Of a DNA stretch of 64,000 bases, positions 1 through 7,331 are shown piece by piece. This DNA comes from Asaia bogorensis. Lineage in GTDB: Bacteria > Pseudomonadota > Alphaproteobacteria > Acetobacterales > Acetobacteraceae. Under the pieces are notes generated by a model. That model worked only from the letters and a program-made list of their open reading frames with translations, did no database searches and was not told where the DNA came from. Position 1 is the first letter of the stretch, and each line of letters begins with the position of its first letter. The stretch is from NCBI GenBank assembly GCA_943333505.2, contig CALQTN020000017.1, positions 1 to 64,000 on the forward strand, written 5' to 3'. Made by a program: the position numbers and the translations under genes.

Positions 1-85
1 CTGCGTCCTGGGTCCGTGGGCTTGCCCAGGCAGTGCGGTTCCATCTTCGCCCACTGGGCATCAGTCAATATAAAGCGTTCCATAC
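1..85 (-). CDS. IS5-family transposase, N-terminal fragment at window edge
   Basis: Read on the minus strand from an ATG at 85, the sequence encodes MERFILTDAQWAKMEPHCLG followed by KPTDPGR. This is the characteristic opening of IS5-group DDE transposases (ILTDAQWAKMEP). Only 28 codons lie in the window; the rest continues to the left. The 53 bp upstream of the ATG run to a probable terminal end near position 138. Whether the full element is intact cannot be judged from here. Confidence 0.8.
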
Positions 86-138
86 AAAGCTTGAATCACA
101 CTCCAAGCCGCGCCGGAACCCTCAATCTCAACAGACCC
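1..138 (-). mobile_element. IS5-family insertion sequence, partial (one end)
   Basis: The transposase start at 85 is preceded, on its own strand, by GGGTCTGTTGAGATTGAGG, which looks like the terminal inverted repeat and leader of an IS5-group element. The end is placed at about 138, next to a CTAG that may contain the target duplication. The other end is outside the window, so neither the duplication nor the second inverted repeat can be confirmed. The element abuts the dispersed repeat that begins at about 141. Confidence 0.6.
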
Positions 139-140
139 TA

Positions 141-245
141 GAGCATCATTCGTTCAATCGGCTTCGATTGGACGGATAAAGATGAACGTGAAAACAAGAC
201 TCTAGAGCGTGTCTGCTGAACCAAGTGCAACGGATCACGCTCTGG
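141..245 (+). repeat. 105-bp dispersed intergenic repeat, copy 1
   Basis: This stretch matches the reverse complement of 58812-58916 along almost its whole length, with only scattered differences. Shared blocks include CATCATTCGTTCAATCGGCT, then GTGAAAACAAGACTCTAGAG, and near the end CAACGGATCAC. Neither copy lies in a plausible gene. The IS5-family end sits right at the left edge of this copy and may have inserted into it. The remaining bases to 303 hold no recognisable gene. Confidence 0.8.
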
Positions 246-303
246 TATTTCCAGCTCTGTCGGATCGGGACTATCTCGAAGTCGTCTGACGCCGCCGCAG
301 GCA

Positions 304-1338
304 TTATTTCAGCTTCGCCGCCGCGATCTGGCCGGCCAGCCACGGGGCAAGCGCTGTCGCTCCGGCATGGTTCAGATGATTGATGTCCAACCATAGTTTC
401 GTTTCGGCTATGGCTGGTCCCGGCGACCAGATCAGGGCGTATTGTTGGTAGAATGCCGAAAACGCCGGCGGTGCTGGAACGTGCTGCGGCATCATGAGAA
501 ATCGCACTTCGACGCCCTGCTTGCGGGCTAGTTCAGCGATCGCTTGGACGTACGACAGGTTGGCACGCCGCTCCAGATGGTTGAACGCCGGCGGCAAGGC
601 CATCTTGCGGGCGATTGCGCGGGCAGATTGCAGCCGCTGCTGTTCGAGTTCGGCGTCGGTATGGCTTTGCAAGCGCGGCACGACGGGGCGGATCGGGTGG
701 TCAAAAGACCCTGTTGCGGCATAGGTATCGTCCCATTGTGCACCGCGATATTTCGCCGGCGCGAACTCCGGCGTCGTGCCATAGGCGCCGGGCAGGGATG
801 TCCGCAGGAAAAGCTGCATTTGTCGCAGCGGCAGACGCCCGAGATTAGCCAAATACGACACGTTGATGAAGAGCGGCGCAAACAGGATATCGGATGCCTC
901 GGCGAGCGGGCCAAAGGCGGGATGCAGGTCCCGCGGTTCGTCTTCGTTAACCTCCACGACCAGCAGCTTAACGGTCCGGTTCAGCAGCGCCTCCCGGGCC
1001 AGCAGATAATGCAGGTCGCGGCCTAGATGCTGCACTGCAAAATTGACGACGTGCAAATTTTGTCCGGTGGCCTGGCCATAGGCGCTCTCGACTGCGGCAC
1101 TGTTGACGCCGAAAACGCTCCGTGATGTGCCGATGAACACCACGTCGAGCGGGGTCCGATCGTGATGGATGCGCTCATAAATCCAGCCAGCCTTGATGAC
1201 GGCAGGCTCGGTCAGGCTGTTGAAGCGCACCAGGCGGCTATGCGGAAGCAAGCAGATGCCGACCACGATCAGCACCATCGCACCTGCCATCAGGCCGAGA
1301 TAGGCAAGGGGTGACAGGGGCGCGGGCCGGACGTCCAT
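304..1338 (-). CDS. SGNH/GDSL hydrolase-like membrane-anchored protein (AlgJ/AlgX-type partner of MBOAT)
   Basis: A 344-residue protein with one hydrophobic segment at about residues 12-31, probably a signal anchor that leaves the rest in the periplasm. An SGNH block I-like motif, FIGTSRS, puts the candidate nucleophile at Ser72. The C-terminal D318-x-x-H321 (DINH) fits the Asp/His pair. The gene starts 7 bp after the MBOAT gene, so the two are almost certainly co-transcribed. Such pairs O-acylate a polysaccharide or other envelope molecule: the MBOAT moves the acyl group across the membrane and the SGNH protein transfers it. The substrate is unknown because no polysaccharide synthesis genes are in view. 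The pairing is the strongest evidence; sequence similarity to named AlgJ proteins is weak. Confidence 0.7.
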   Translation of the reverse strand: MDVRPAPLSPLAYLGLMAGAMVLIVVGICLLPHSRLVRFNSLTEPAVIKAGWIYERIHHDRTPLDVVFIGTSRSVFGVNSAAVESAYGQATGQNLHVVNFAVQHLGRDLHYLLAREALLNRTVKLLVVEVNEDEPRDLHPAFGPLAEASDILFAPLFINVSYLANLGRLPLRQMQLFLRTSLPGAYGTTPEFAPAKYRGAQWDDTYAATGSFDHPIRPVVPRLQSHTDAELEQQRLQSARAIARKMALPPAFNHLERRANLSYVQAIAELARKQGVEVRFLMMPQHVPAPPAFSAFYQQYALIWSPGPAIAETKLWLDINHLNHAGATALAPWLAGQIAAAKLK

Positions 1339-1345
1339 CGGGACC

Positions 1346-2872
1346 TCAGAAATTGAAATAGAGGAAGCTGGTCGGCTGCGGCAGGTTCACCAGACCGGCC
1401 GCGAGCAGGGCAGCGACCGCAATCGCCCACGCGGCGGAGCGATGGAATACAATTGACAGGACCGCAGGACCGATCGTGGTTGGACGTGTGATGCCCGATA
1501 GCGACTGGCGCATGATCTCTTGCGTGTTCGGCAGCCCAAGGGCGATGCCCGCCAGCAGCACGCACCAGATCCACACCGACATCGCCGGAATTATGGCCAT
1601 CGCAGCCGGATCGTTCGCGGCACAGCCCAACCAGCCGCCTGGTAGGACGCAACCATGGGCGCCGGCCATCCCAGCCAAAATGCGACCTGCTCCGGCCAGG
1701 GTGTCCGCGCGGAAGAACACCCAACCCACCACCACCGCGACAAAGGTCAGCAACCAGGACGCGACCACTCCAATCCGCCCTGGCAAGCGCAGCCCCAGGC
1801 GGCCTTGCACTACCTGCCATGCGTGGTTGACCACCAGATAGCCGCCGTGTAGGGCACCCCAAACCAGAAAAGTCCAGCCGGCACCATGCCAGAAGCCGCC
1901 GATCGTCATAGTCGCCAGCAGGTTGACGTAGCGGCGTGCCTTCCCCCGACGATTGCCGCCAAGGGCGATGTAGAGGTAGTCACGTAGAAAGCGTGACAGC
2001 GTCATGTGCCAGCGTCGCCAGAAGTCGGTGATGCTGGTCGCTTTGTAGGGAGAATTGAAGTTCAGCGGCAGGGCGATGCCGATCATCCAGGATAGCCCGA
2101 TCGCCATGTCGCAATAGCCGGAGAAATCGAAATAGAGCTGGAATGTGTAAGCTAGCGCGCCTCCCCAGGCTTCGAAGAATAGCGGGGCCGCGCCAAGTTC
2201 GGCGGCGTCGAAAACCGGCCCGACGTAGTGCGCCACGCCATCGGCAAGGATAGCTTTCTTGAACAGGCCAATGGCGAACATCACGACACCGACGCTGAAA
2301 TGATCGGCATTGAACCGATAAACCCGCGCCAGCCGAAATTGCGGCATCATCTCCGCGTGATGCAGGATTGGGCCAGCAATCAAATGCGGAAAATAGGTAA
2401 CAAACAACAAATAATGTATGAAGTTCCGTTCCTTGACCTCATCGCGGTAGTTATCGACCAAATAGGCGATCTGCGTAAAGGTAAAGAAGGATATGCCGAG
2501 CGGCAGAACGATGTTTAAGACTGGGATGGGAGCTTCGAGGACACGATTGAAGTTGTCGATGAAGAAATTCGCGTATTTATAGTAAGCGAGTACGGCGATA
2601 TTCGTGCTTGTCGCCAATGCGAGGAGTACGGTGCGCCTTGTGCGGGCCGAGGGGGCAGATAACAGTGCCAAGCCACGACCGGCCATGAAGTTTACCGCGA
2701 TCGATCCCAGCAGCAGCGGCAAATAGCGCGGATCCCAAGCCGTGTAGAACACCAGAGATGCTAGGCCGAGCCACAGGGCGCCATAAATATTGCCAAAGCG
2801 CGAGATCAGGAAGAAGCCAAATAGGGTGACGGGCGCGAAGACAAAAGTAAACAAAAACGTACTGAACAGCAT
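1346..2872 (-). CDS. MBOAT-family O-acyltransferase (AlgI/PatA-like)
   Basis: A 508-residue polytopic membrane protein with the family landmarks: the FWRRWHMTLSRFLRDYLY block (His289) and the GGFWHGAGWTF block containing the near-invariant catalytic histidine, His329. It would transfer an acyl group from a cytoplasmic donor to an acceptor at or across the inner membrane, working with the SGNH-like protein encoded directly downstream. The ATG at 2872 is preferred over a GTG one codon earlier because AAGGA lies 8 bases upstream. The length agrees with AlgI-type proteins (about 480-520). Alginate itself is not implied, because no alg synthesis genes are present. Confidence 0.9.
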   Translation of the reverse strand: MLFSTFLFTFVFAPVTLFGFFLISRFGNIYGALWLGLASLVFYTAWDPRYLPLLLGSIAVNFMAGRGLALLSAPSARTRRTVLLALATSTNIAVLAYYKYANFFIDNFNRVLEAPIPVLNIVLPLGISFFTFTQIAYLVDNYRDEVKERNFIHYLLFVTYFPHLIAGPILHHAEMMPQFRLARVYRFNADHFSVGVVMFAIGLFKKAILADGVAHYVGPVFDAAELGAAPLFFEAWGGALAYTFQLYFDFSGYCDMAIGLSWMIGIALPLNFNSPYKATSITDFWRRWHMTLSRFLRDYLYIALGGNRRGKARRYVNLLATMTIGGFWHGAGWTFLVWGALHGGYLVVNHAWQVVQGRLGLRLPGRIGVVASWLLTFVAVVVGWVFFRADTLAGAGRILAGMAGAHGCVLPGGWLGCAANDPAAMAIIPAMSVWIWCVLLAGIALGLPNTQEIMRQSLSGITRPTTIGPAVLSIVFHRSAAWAIAVAALLAAGLVNLPQPTSFLYFNF

Positions 2873-2931
2873 CACGGCAGTCCTTCGATTTACCCGCGCC
2901 GAGCAGGCAACCGATTAATGCGCAACCGTCG

Positions 2932-3198
2932 CTAGACCTGGGCTGGGTGACGCAAATACCAGAGCCGTTCATAGGCGGCGACCAAGCTATCCAGGCTACG
3001 GCGGCGATTGGCATCGGCCGCCAACGGGGGCTGGCGTAACATGTTCTCCAACACGTTCAACAATTGTTCTCCGATGTCGAAATCGCCCTGATCGCAGGCG
3101 TGGTGGAACGCAATCAGAATCTTGTCGGACAAACGGCGGCTGTGCCGTGGCGGCATTGCGGCTGACGGTTCGCGACTTATGTCGTCTATTACGCTCAC
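2932..3198 (-). CDS. small conserved protein of unknown function (88 aa)
   Basis: An 88-residue predicted soluble, mostly helical protein with a GTG start and a purine-rich stretch (GGGCGGGG) a few bases upstream. It has no membrane segment and no cysteine pair; the only distinctive piece is a C-terminal AYERLWYLRHP block. It lies between the SCO gene and the MBOAT gene, all on the minus strand, with gaps of about 50-60 bp. The function is not recognised. The position, the ribosome site and the lack of a competing gene make it likely to be real. Confidence 0.55.
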   Translation of the reverse strand: MSVIDDISREPSAAMPPRHSRRLSDKILIAFHHACDQGDFDIGEQLLNVLENMLRQPPLAADANRRRSLDSLVAAYERLWYLRHPAQV

Positions 3199-3249
3199 TC
3201 AGACCCCGCCCTAATTACATCCCTAACGTTTCCCATCATACCGACACAT

Positions 3250-3870
3250 TCATTTTCCTGCTAGCCTTGTTCGCAAGGCGGCAGTCAATTCTTGCGCCGT
3301 GCTCCCTGGGCGATACAATCCTCGTAATTTGCCGTCCGGGCCAATGAGATAAATGAACGAGGAGTGGTCCATCAGGTATTGCGTGGCATCCTTGCGTTCT
3401 GCCTTGGCATAGTAAACCCGATAAGCGCGGGTAACCGCGGCGATCTCGGCCACGCTGCCGGTCAGGCCGATCAAACGGTCGTCGAACAGTTTTACATATC
3501 CGTTGATCAGTTCCTTGGTGTCACGTTCCGGGTCGATGGTGATAAAAATCGGTGCGATTTTCACGGCGTCCGGGCCAAGACCGTCAAGCGCGGTGGCGAT
3601 GACCTGCAATTCAGTTGGGCAGACATCAGGGCAGAACGTGTAGCCGAAATAGACCAGCATCCACTTGCCACGAAAATCGGTGTCGCTGACCGATTTACCA
3701 GCGGAGTCGACCAGCTTGAATGGCCCGCCCACGGATACGCCGGACGTTATCCCAAGCCCGTCACCATCGAGGCCTAACCGCTTGGCGCCGGAACTCGCGA
3801 ACCACCAGCCGCCCCACAGCGCCAGGACCACGACAATCAGCCCGTAAGCTCCAATCCTCACACGACGCAT
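3250..3870 (-). CDS. SCO1/SenC-family copper chaperone / thiol-disulfide protein
   Basis: A 206-residue protein with an N-terminal membrane anchor (about residues 8-24) and a periplasmic thioredoxin-like fold. The family's copper site is complete: Cys80-x-x-x-Cys84 in YTFCPDVCPTEL, plus His169 in DHSSFIYLIGPDG. SCO proteins deliver copper to the CuA centre of cytochrome oxidase or act as thiol reductants. No oxidase genes are nearby, so its client is unknown. The gene stands between nrdB and the small 88-residue gene and may be transcribed on its own. Confidence 0.92.
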   Translation of the reverse strand: MRRVRIGAYGLIVVVLALWGGWWFASSGAKRLGLDGDGLGITSGVSVGGPFKLVDSAGKSVSDTDFRGKWMLVYFGYTFCPDVCPTELQVIATALDGLGPDAVKIAPIFITIDPERDTKELINGYVKLFDDRLIGLTGSVAEIAAVTRAYRVYYAKAERKDATQYLMDHSSFIYLIGPDGKLRGLYRPGSTAQELTAALRTRLAGK

Positions 3871-3928
3871 GCCGCAATCCTCGTCAATTTTCAGACGCGG
3901 GATGTATCATGCGTCGCGCCAGATCACA

Positions 3929-4987
3929 TCATCGCGGGGCGAAGGCATTGCCATCTGCGGTTGCCATCGCCGCGGTCACGTCGCCGAACGCTTCTTCCCA
4001 ACTGCCGACCGTGGATGCCTTGCTGTATTCGGTGGACCGATTTTCGAAGAAATTGGCGTGCTCGACCGCATTGAGCATCTCATCGAGCCACGGCAATGGG
4101 TTCTTCTCGACATGGTACAGCTCGTCGAGGCCAAGCTGGGTCAACCGGCGATCGGCGATATAGCGGATATATTGCTTCACCTCAGCGCCGGTCAGGCCTT
4201 GAATGTCGCCAAGCTCGAAGGCGAGGTCGATGAAGGCGTCTTCGTGGTCAACGATGGTCGCGCAGCACAGATATAATTCGCGCTTCAACTGCTCGGTCCA
4301 AATTTCCGGATTTTCCTGCACAAAGGTGCGGAACAACTGGATCACCGAAATGCAATGCAGCGACTCGTCGCGCACCGACCATGAAATGATCTGCCCCATG
4401 CCCTTCATTTTGCCGTAGCGCGGGAAATTCAGCAGAATGGCAAAACTCGCGAACAGCTGCAGCCCTTCTGTGAAGGCCCCAAAAGCTGCCAGAGTTTTGG
4501 CAATTTCGTGTTTGTTATCAACCGTGAAGCCCTGCATATAGTCGAACTTGTCCTTCATCTCCTTGTATTTGAGGAAGGCGGTATATTCGATCTCCGGCAT
4601 GCCTACCGTATCGAGCAGATGGCTATAGGCGGCGATATGGATGGTTTCGGTATTGGAAAACGCCGACAGCATCATCAGCACTTCGGTCGGCTTAAACACC
4701 TGACTGTAATGCTTCATGTAGCAGTTATTCACCTCGACATCGGCCTGGGTGAAGAAGCGGAAAATCTGGGTGAGCAGATTATGTTCAGACGGCGTCAAGT
4801 TGCGATGCCAGTCCTTCACGTCATCGGCGAGCGGCACTTCCTCGGGCAGCCAGTGCACCCGCTGCTGCATCAGCCAAGCCTCATACGCCCATGGATAGCG
4901 GAACGGCTTGTAGACCGGGTTGGCGGTCAGCAGGTCGAACTTCACCGGAGTTTCGTCCTGGGTCGGCGGGTGGGCGCTGGCGTTCAT
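3929..4987 (-). CDS. nrdB: class I ribonucleoside-diphosphate reductase, beta subunit
   Basis: The radical-generating small subunit, 352 residues. The di-metal ligands can be read by comparison with E. coli NrdB: Asp83, Glu114, His117, Glu174, Glu208 and His211. The radical tyrosine is Tyr121 in TETIHIAAYSH. A tyrosine here argues for a classical tyrosyl-radical (class Ia-type) enzyme rather than a Phe-containing class Ic enzyme. The reading frame stays open to 5098, but the added residues come from an A/T-rich hairpin repeat and look non-coding, so the ATG at 4987 is chosen. nrdA lies upstream on the same strand, separated by a terminator-like hairpin. Confidence 0.95.
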   Translation of the reverse strand: MNASAHPPTQDETPVKFDLLTANPVYKPFRYPWAYEAWLMQQRVHWLPEEVPLADDVKDWHRNLTPSEHNLLTQIFRFFTQADVEVNNCYMKHYSQVFKPTEVLMMLSAFSNTETIHIAAYSHLLDTVGMPEIEYTAFLKYKEMKDKFDYMQGFTVDNKHEIAKTLAAFGAFTEGLQLFASFAILLNFPRYGKMKGMGQIISWSVRDESLHCISVIQLFRTFVQENPEIWTEQLKRELYLCCATIVDHEDAFIDLAFELGDIQGLTGAEVKQYIRYIADRRLTQLGLDELYHVEKNPLPWLDEMLNAVEHANFFENRSTEYSKASTVGSWEEAFGDVTAAMATADGNAFAPR

Positions 4988-5084
4988 GCGGGGGGCCTGG
5001 GGTTCGAGTCGGGGCAGTTTAGCCCAGCATATGGTTGGGAGACAGTGAGCACACACAAGATGTAGCAAAAAAGGGAGGCAAGCA

Positions 5085-5108
5085 GTTCTTTTGTGCACAA
5101 AAAAGAAC
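5085..5108 (-). terminator. hairpin repeat between nrdA and nrdB, terminator-like
   Basis: The sequence gttcttttgtgcac and aaaaaagaac form a hairpin with a two-base bulge. On the minus strand it lies after nrdA and is followed about 15 bases later by a run of six T. A close relative, with the same flanking words (GATACTT on one side, GGAGGCAAGC-like on the other), is at 58991-59014. It may weaken transcription from nrdA into nrdB. No separate nrdB promoter was recognised. Confidence 0.5.
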
Positions 5109-5163
5109 CAAAATTTTCTTTTGATACTTCGTTTTCAAACAAAGGAGAATTTTGCCTTGTTCG

Positions 5164-7017
5164 TCACTGACAAGCCAGGCACTCCTCATAATCCGTGCTC
5201 GCCGCCCGCGCCACCAGCGGCAACTGCCCCTGATCATTGGCCACCGGGATACCAGTGAATTCATCCGGCCGCACCACTTTCTCCGACACCGAGTCCGCCC
5301 GCGCAATCGACAGGCTGCGGCAATAATACAGCGACTTAACCCCACGTTTCCACGCCATCATGTGGATCTGGTGCAGATCGCGCTTATGGACATTGGCCGG
5401 CAGGAACAAATTCACCGACTGGCCTTGGCAGATATACGGCGTGCGGTCGGCGGCGTGCTCGATCACCCAGCGCTGATCAAGCTCGAACGCGGTGCGATAC
5501 ACCGCCTTGTCCTGGTCATCGAGGAAATCGAGATGCTGGACGCTGCCCTTGTTGAGGGTGATCGACGACCATACCTCGTCCGTGTCCTGGCCCTTGAGTG
5601 CGAGCAATTTCTGCAAATGCCGGTTGCGCACCGAGAAACTGCCTGACAGGGTTTTCTGCAGGAACACATTGGCCGCGATCGGCTCGATCCCGGGGGATGC
5701 ATTGCCGGCGATGATTGAGATCGACGCGGTCGGCGCGATCGCCATCTTATGGCTGAAACGTTCATGGACGCCATATTCGGCAGCGTCCGGGCATGCGCCC
5801 CGTTCATCGGCCAGCAAGCGGCTGGCATTGTCGGCGCCGGCGCGGATATGGGCGAACATCCGTTTGTTCCAAACTTTCGCAATCACCGATTCCCACGGCA
5901 CGTTCTGCGATTGCAGGAAGGAATGGAACCCCATCACCCCCAAGCCGACCGAGCGTTCGCGCGCGGCGGAATACTGCGCCTTTTCCATCCCCGGCGGCGA
6001 GCGATCGATGAAATCCTGCAAGACATTATCGAGGAAGCGCATCACATCCTCGATGAAAAGCGGATGATCCTTCCACTCAAACCAGGACTCAAGGTTGAGC
6101 GACGACAGGCAGCACACTGCTGTGCGCTGTTGGCCGTGTTGATCAATCCCGGTCGGCAGCATGATTTCACTGCACAAATTGGAGGTCTTAACCTCCAGCC
6201 CGGCAAGCTTGTGGTGCTCGGGCCGGGCGTTATTGACGTGGTCAGAGAAGATCAGATACGGCTCGCCGGTTTCGATCCGCGCCATCAGGATGCGGATCCA
6301 CATGGCGCGGGCATTGATCTTGCGGACCACCGCGCCATCCTTGGGCGACGTCAGCGCCCATTCCTCATCGGCTTCAACTGCGCGCATGAAAGCGTCCGGC
6401 ACCAGAATGCCGTGATGCAGGTTGAGCGCCTTGCGGTTGGGATCGCCGCCGGTCGGCCGGCGAATTTCGACGAATTCTTCGATCTCAGGGTGCGACAGCG
6501 GCAGATAAACCGCCGCCGAGCCACGTCGTAGGCTGCCCTGGCTGATCGCCAGCGTCAGGCTGTCCATCACCCTGATGAACGGGATGACACCCGAGGTCTT
6601 GCCGTTCATCCCGACTTTTTCGCCAATGGAGCGCAGGTTGCCCCAATAGCTACCAATCCCGCCGCCTTTGGAAGCAAGCCAGACATTCTCGTTCCACAGT
6701 CCGACAATGCCATCAAGGCTGTCGCTGGCTTCGTTCAGAAAGCAGGAAATCGGCAGGCCGCGGGTGGTCCCGCCATTGGACAGCACCGGGGTCGCGGGCA
6801 TGAACCACATCTTGGACATGTAGTCGTAGAGCCGTTGGGCGTGGGCTGCGTCCTCGCCATAGAAGCTCGACACCCGGGCGAACAGGTCCTGGTAGCTTTC
6901 GCCTGGCAGCAGATAGCGGTCGTCCAACGTGGCCCGGCCAAAATCGGTAATCAGCGCATCCCGGCTCCTGTCGACCCGAACCTCGTGGTGTCCCTGCATC
7001 TGCACAACATCAAGCAC
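5164..7017 (-). CDS. nrdA: class I ribonucleoside-diphosphate reductase, alpha subunit
   Basis: The catalytic subunit, about 617 residues, which reduces ribonucleoside diphosphates to deoxyribonucleotides together with NrdB. The landmarks are PATPVLSNGGTTRGLPISCF near the N-terminus (substrate-site cysteine), the NLCSEI block, a TASISIIAGNASPGIEPI block and the C-terminal redox pair in the final CLACQ. The protein begins almost directly at the catalytic domain: the roughly 90-residue ATP-cone that usually precedes it is missing, so dATP shut-off through such a domain is not expected. The start is set at GTG 7017 because GGAGG lies 8 bases upstream; a TTG two codons earlier has a spacing of only 2. 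Two NrdR-like boxes lie upstream. Confidence 0.95.
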   Translation of the reverse strand: MLDVVQMQGHHEVRVDRSRDALITDFGRATLDDRYLLPGESYQDLFARVSSFYGEDAAHAQRLYDYMSKMWFMPATPVLSNGGTTRGLPISCFLNEASDSLDGIVGLWNENVWLASKGGGIGSYWGNLRSIGEKVGMNGKTSGVIPFIRVMDSLTLAISQGSLRRGSAAVYLPLSHPEIEEFVEIRRPTGGDPNRKALNLHHGILVPDAFMRAVEADEEWALTSPKDGAVVRKINARAMWIRILMARIETGEPYLIFSDHVNNARPEHHKLAGLEVKTSNLCSEIMLPTGIDQHGQQRTAVCCLSSLNLESWFEWKDHPLFIEDVMRFLDNVLQDFIDRSPPGMEKAQYSAARERSVGLGVMGFHSFLQSQNVPWESVIAKVWNKRMFAHIRAGADNASRLLADERGACPDAAEYGVHERFSHKMAIAPTASISIIAGNASPGIEPIAANVFLQKTLSGSFSVRNRHLQKLLALKGQDTDEVWSSITLNKGSVQHLDFLDDQDKAVYRTAFELDQRWVIEHAADRTPYICQGQSVNLFLPANVHKRDLHQIHMMAWKRGVKSLYYCRSLSIARADSVSEKVVRPDEFTGIPVANDQGQLPLVARAASTDYEECLACQ

Positions 7018-7113
7018 CGCCAAACCCTCCTGCGTGCAGCCACGGCATAATCACCGGACCCACTCGACTCGTTCCCTATCCTGCCCAATGGGTTGCGCAC
7101 GTCAATTCAAATT

Positions 7114-7160
7114 TAACTAGATGTGGCGCATCCATGCGTCATTCACACTAGATAGGGTGG
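7114..7160 (-). promoter_or_regulatory. probable NrdR box pair upstream of nrdA
   Basis: Two similar sites, taactagatgtggc at 7114-7128 and acactagataggg at 7145-7160, carry the same CTAGAT core exactly 31 bp apart, about three helical turns. Paired, palindrome-like boxes (consensus close to acactatatatagtgt) at this spacing are the known signature of NrdR, the repressor of ribonucleotide reductase genes. The right-hand box matches at about 12 of 16 positions and the left-hand one at about 9. They lie 97-143 bp upstream of the nrdA start. The rest of the 7018-7331 gap holds nothing else recognised. Confidence 0.55.
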
Positions 7161-7331
7161 TCGAGGTCCATTCCGGACATGGCTGGAGAGAACGAAAAGG
7201 CAACTTAGCGCAATCGCCGACCGTGACCAATGGGGCAAAGTGAGTTGTCCCCAGGATTCACACTTTCAACAGGGCAAATCATCCGCGATGATTCGCGCCG
7301 ATCCTCCCCGTGAGGCCGGGCGCCGCTGGCG

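Noticed and set aside
4988-5098. A 37-residue N-terminal extension of NrdB
   Set aside because: It is encoded by the A/T-rich hairpin repeat and flanking non-coding bases, and has no counterpart in the family; the ATG at 4987 fits NrdB length.
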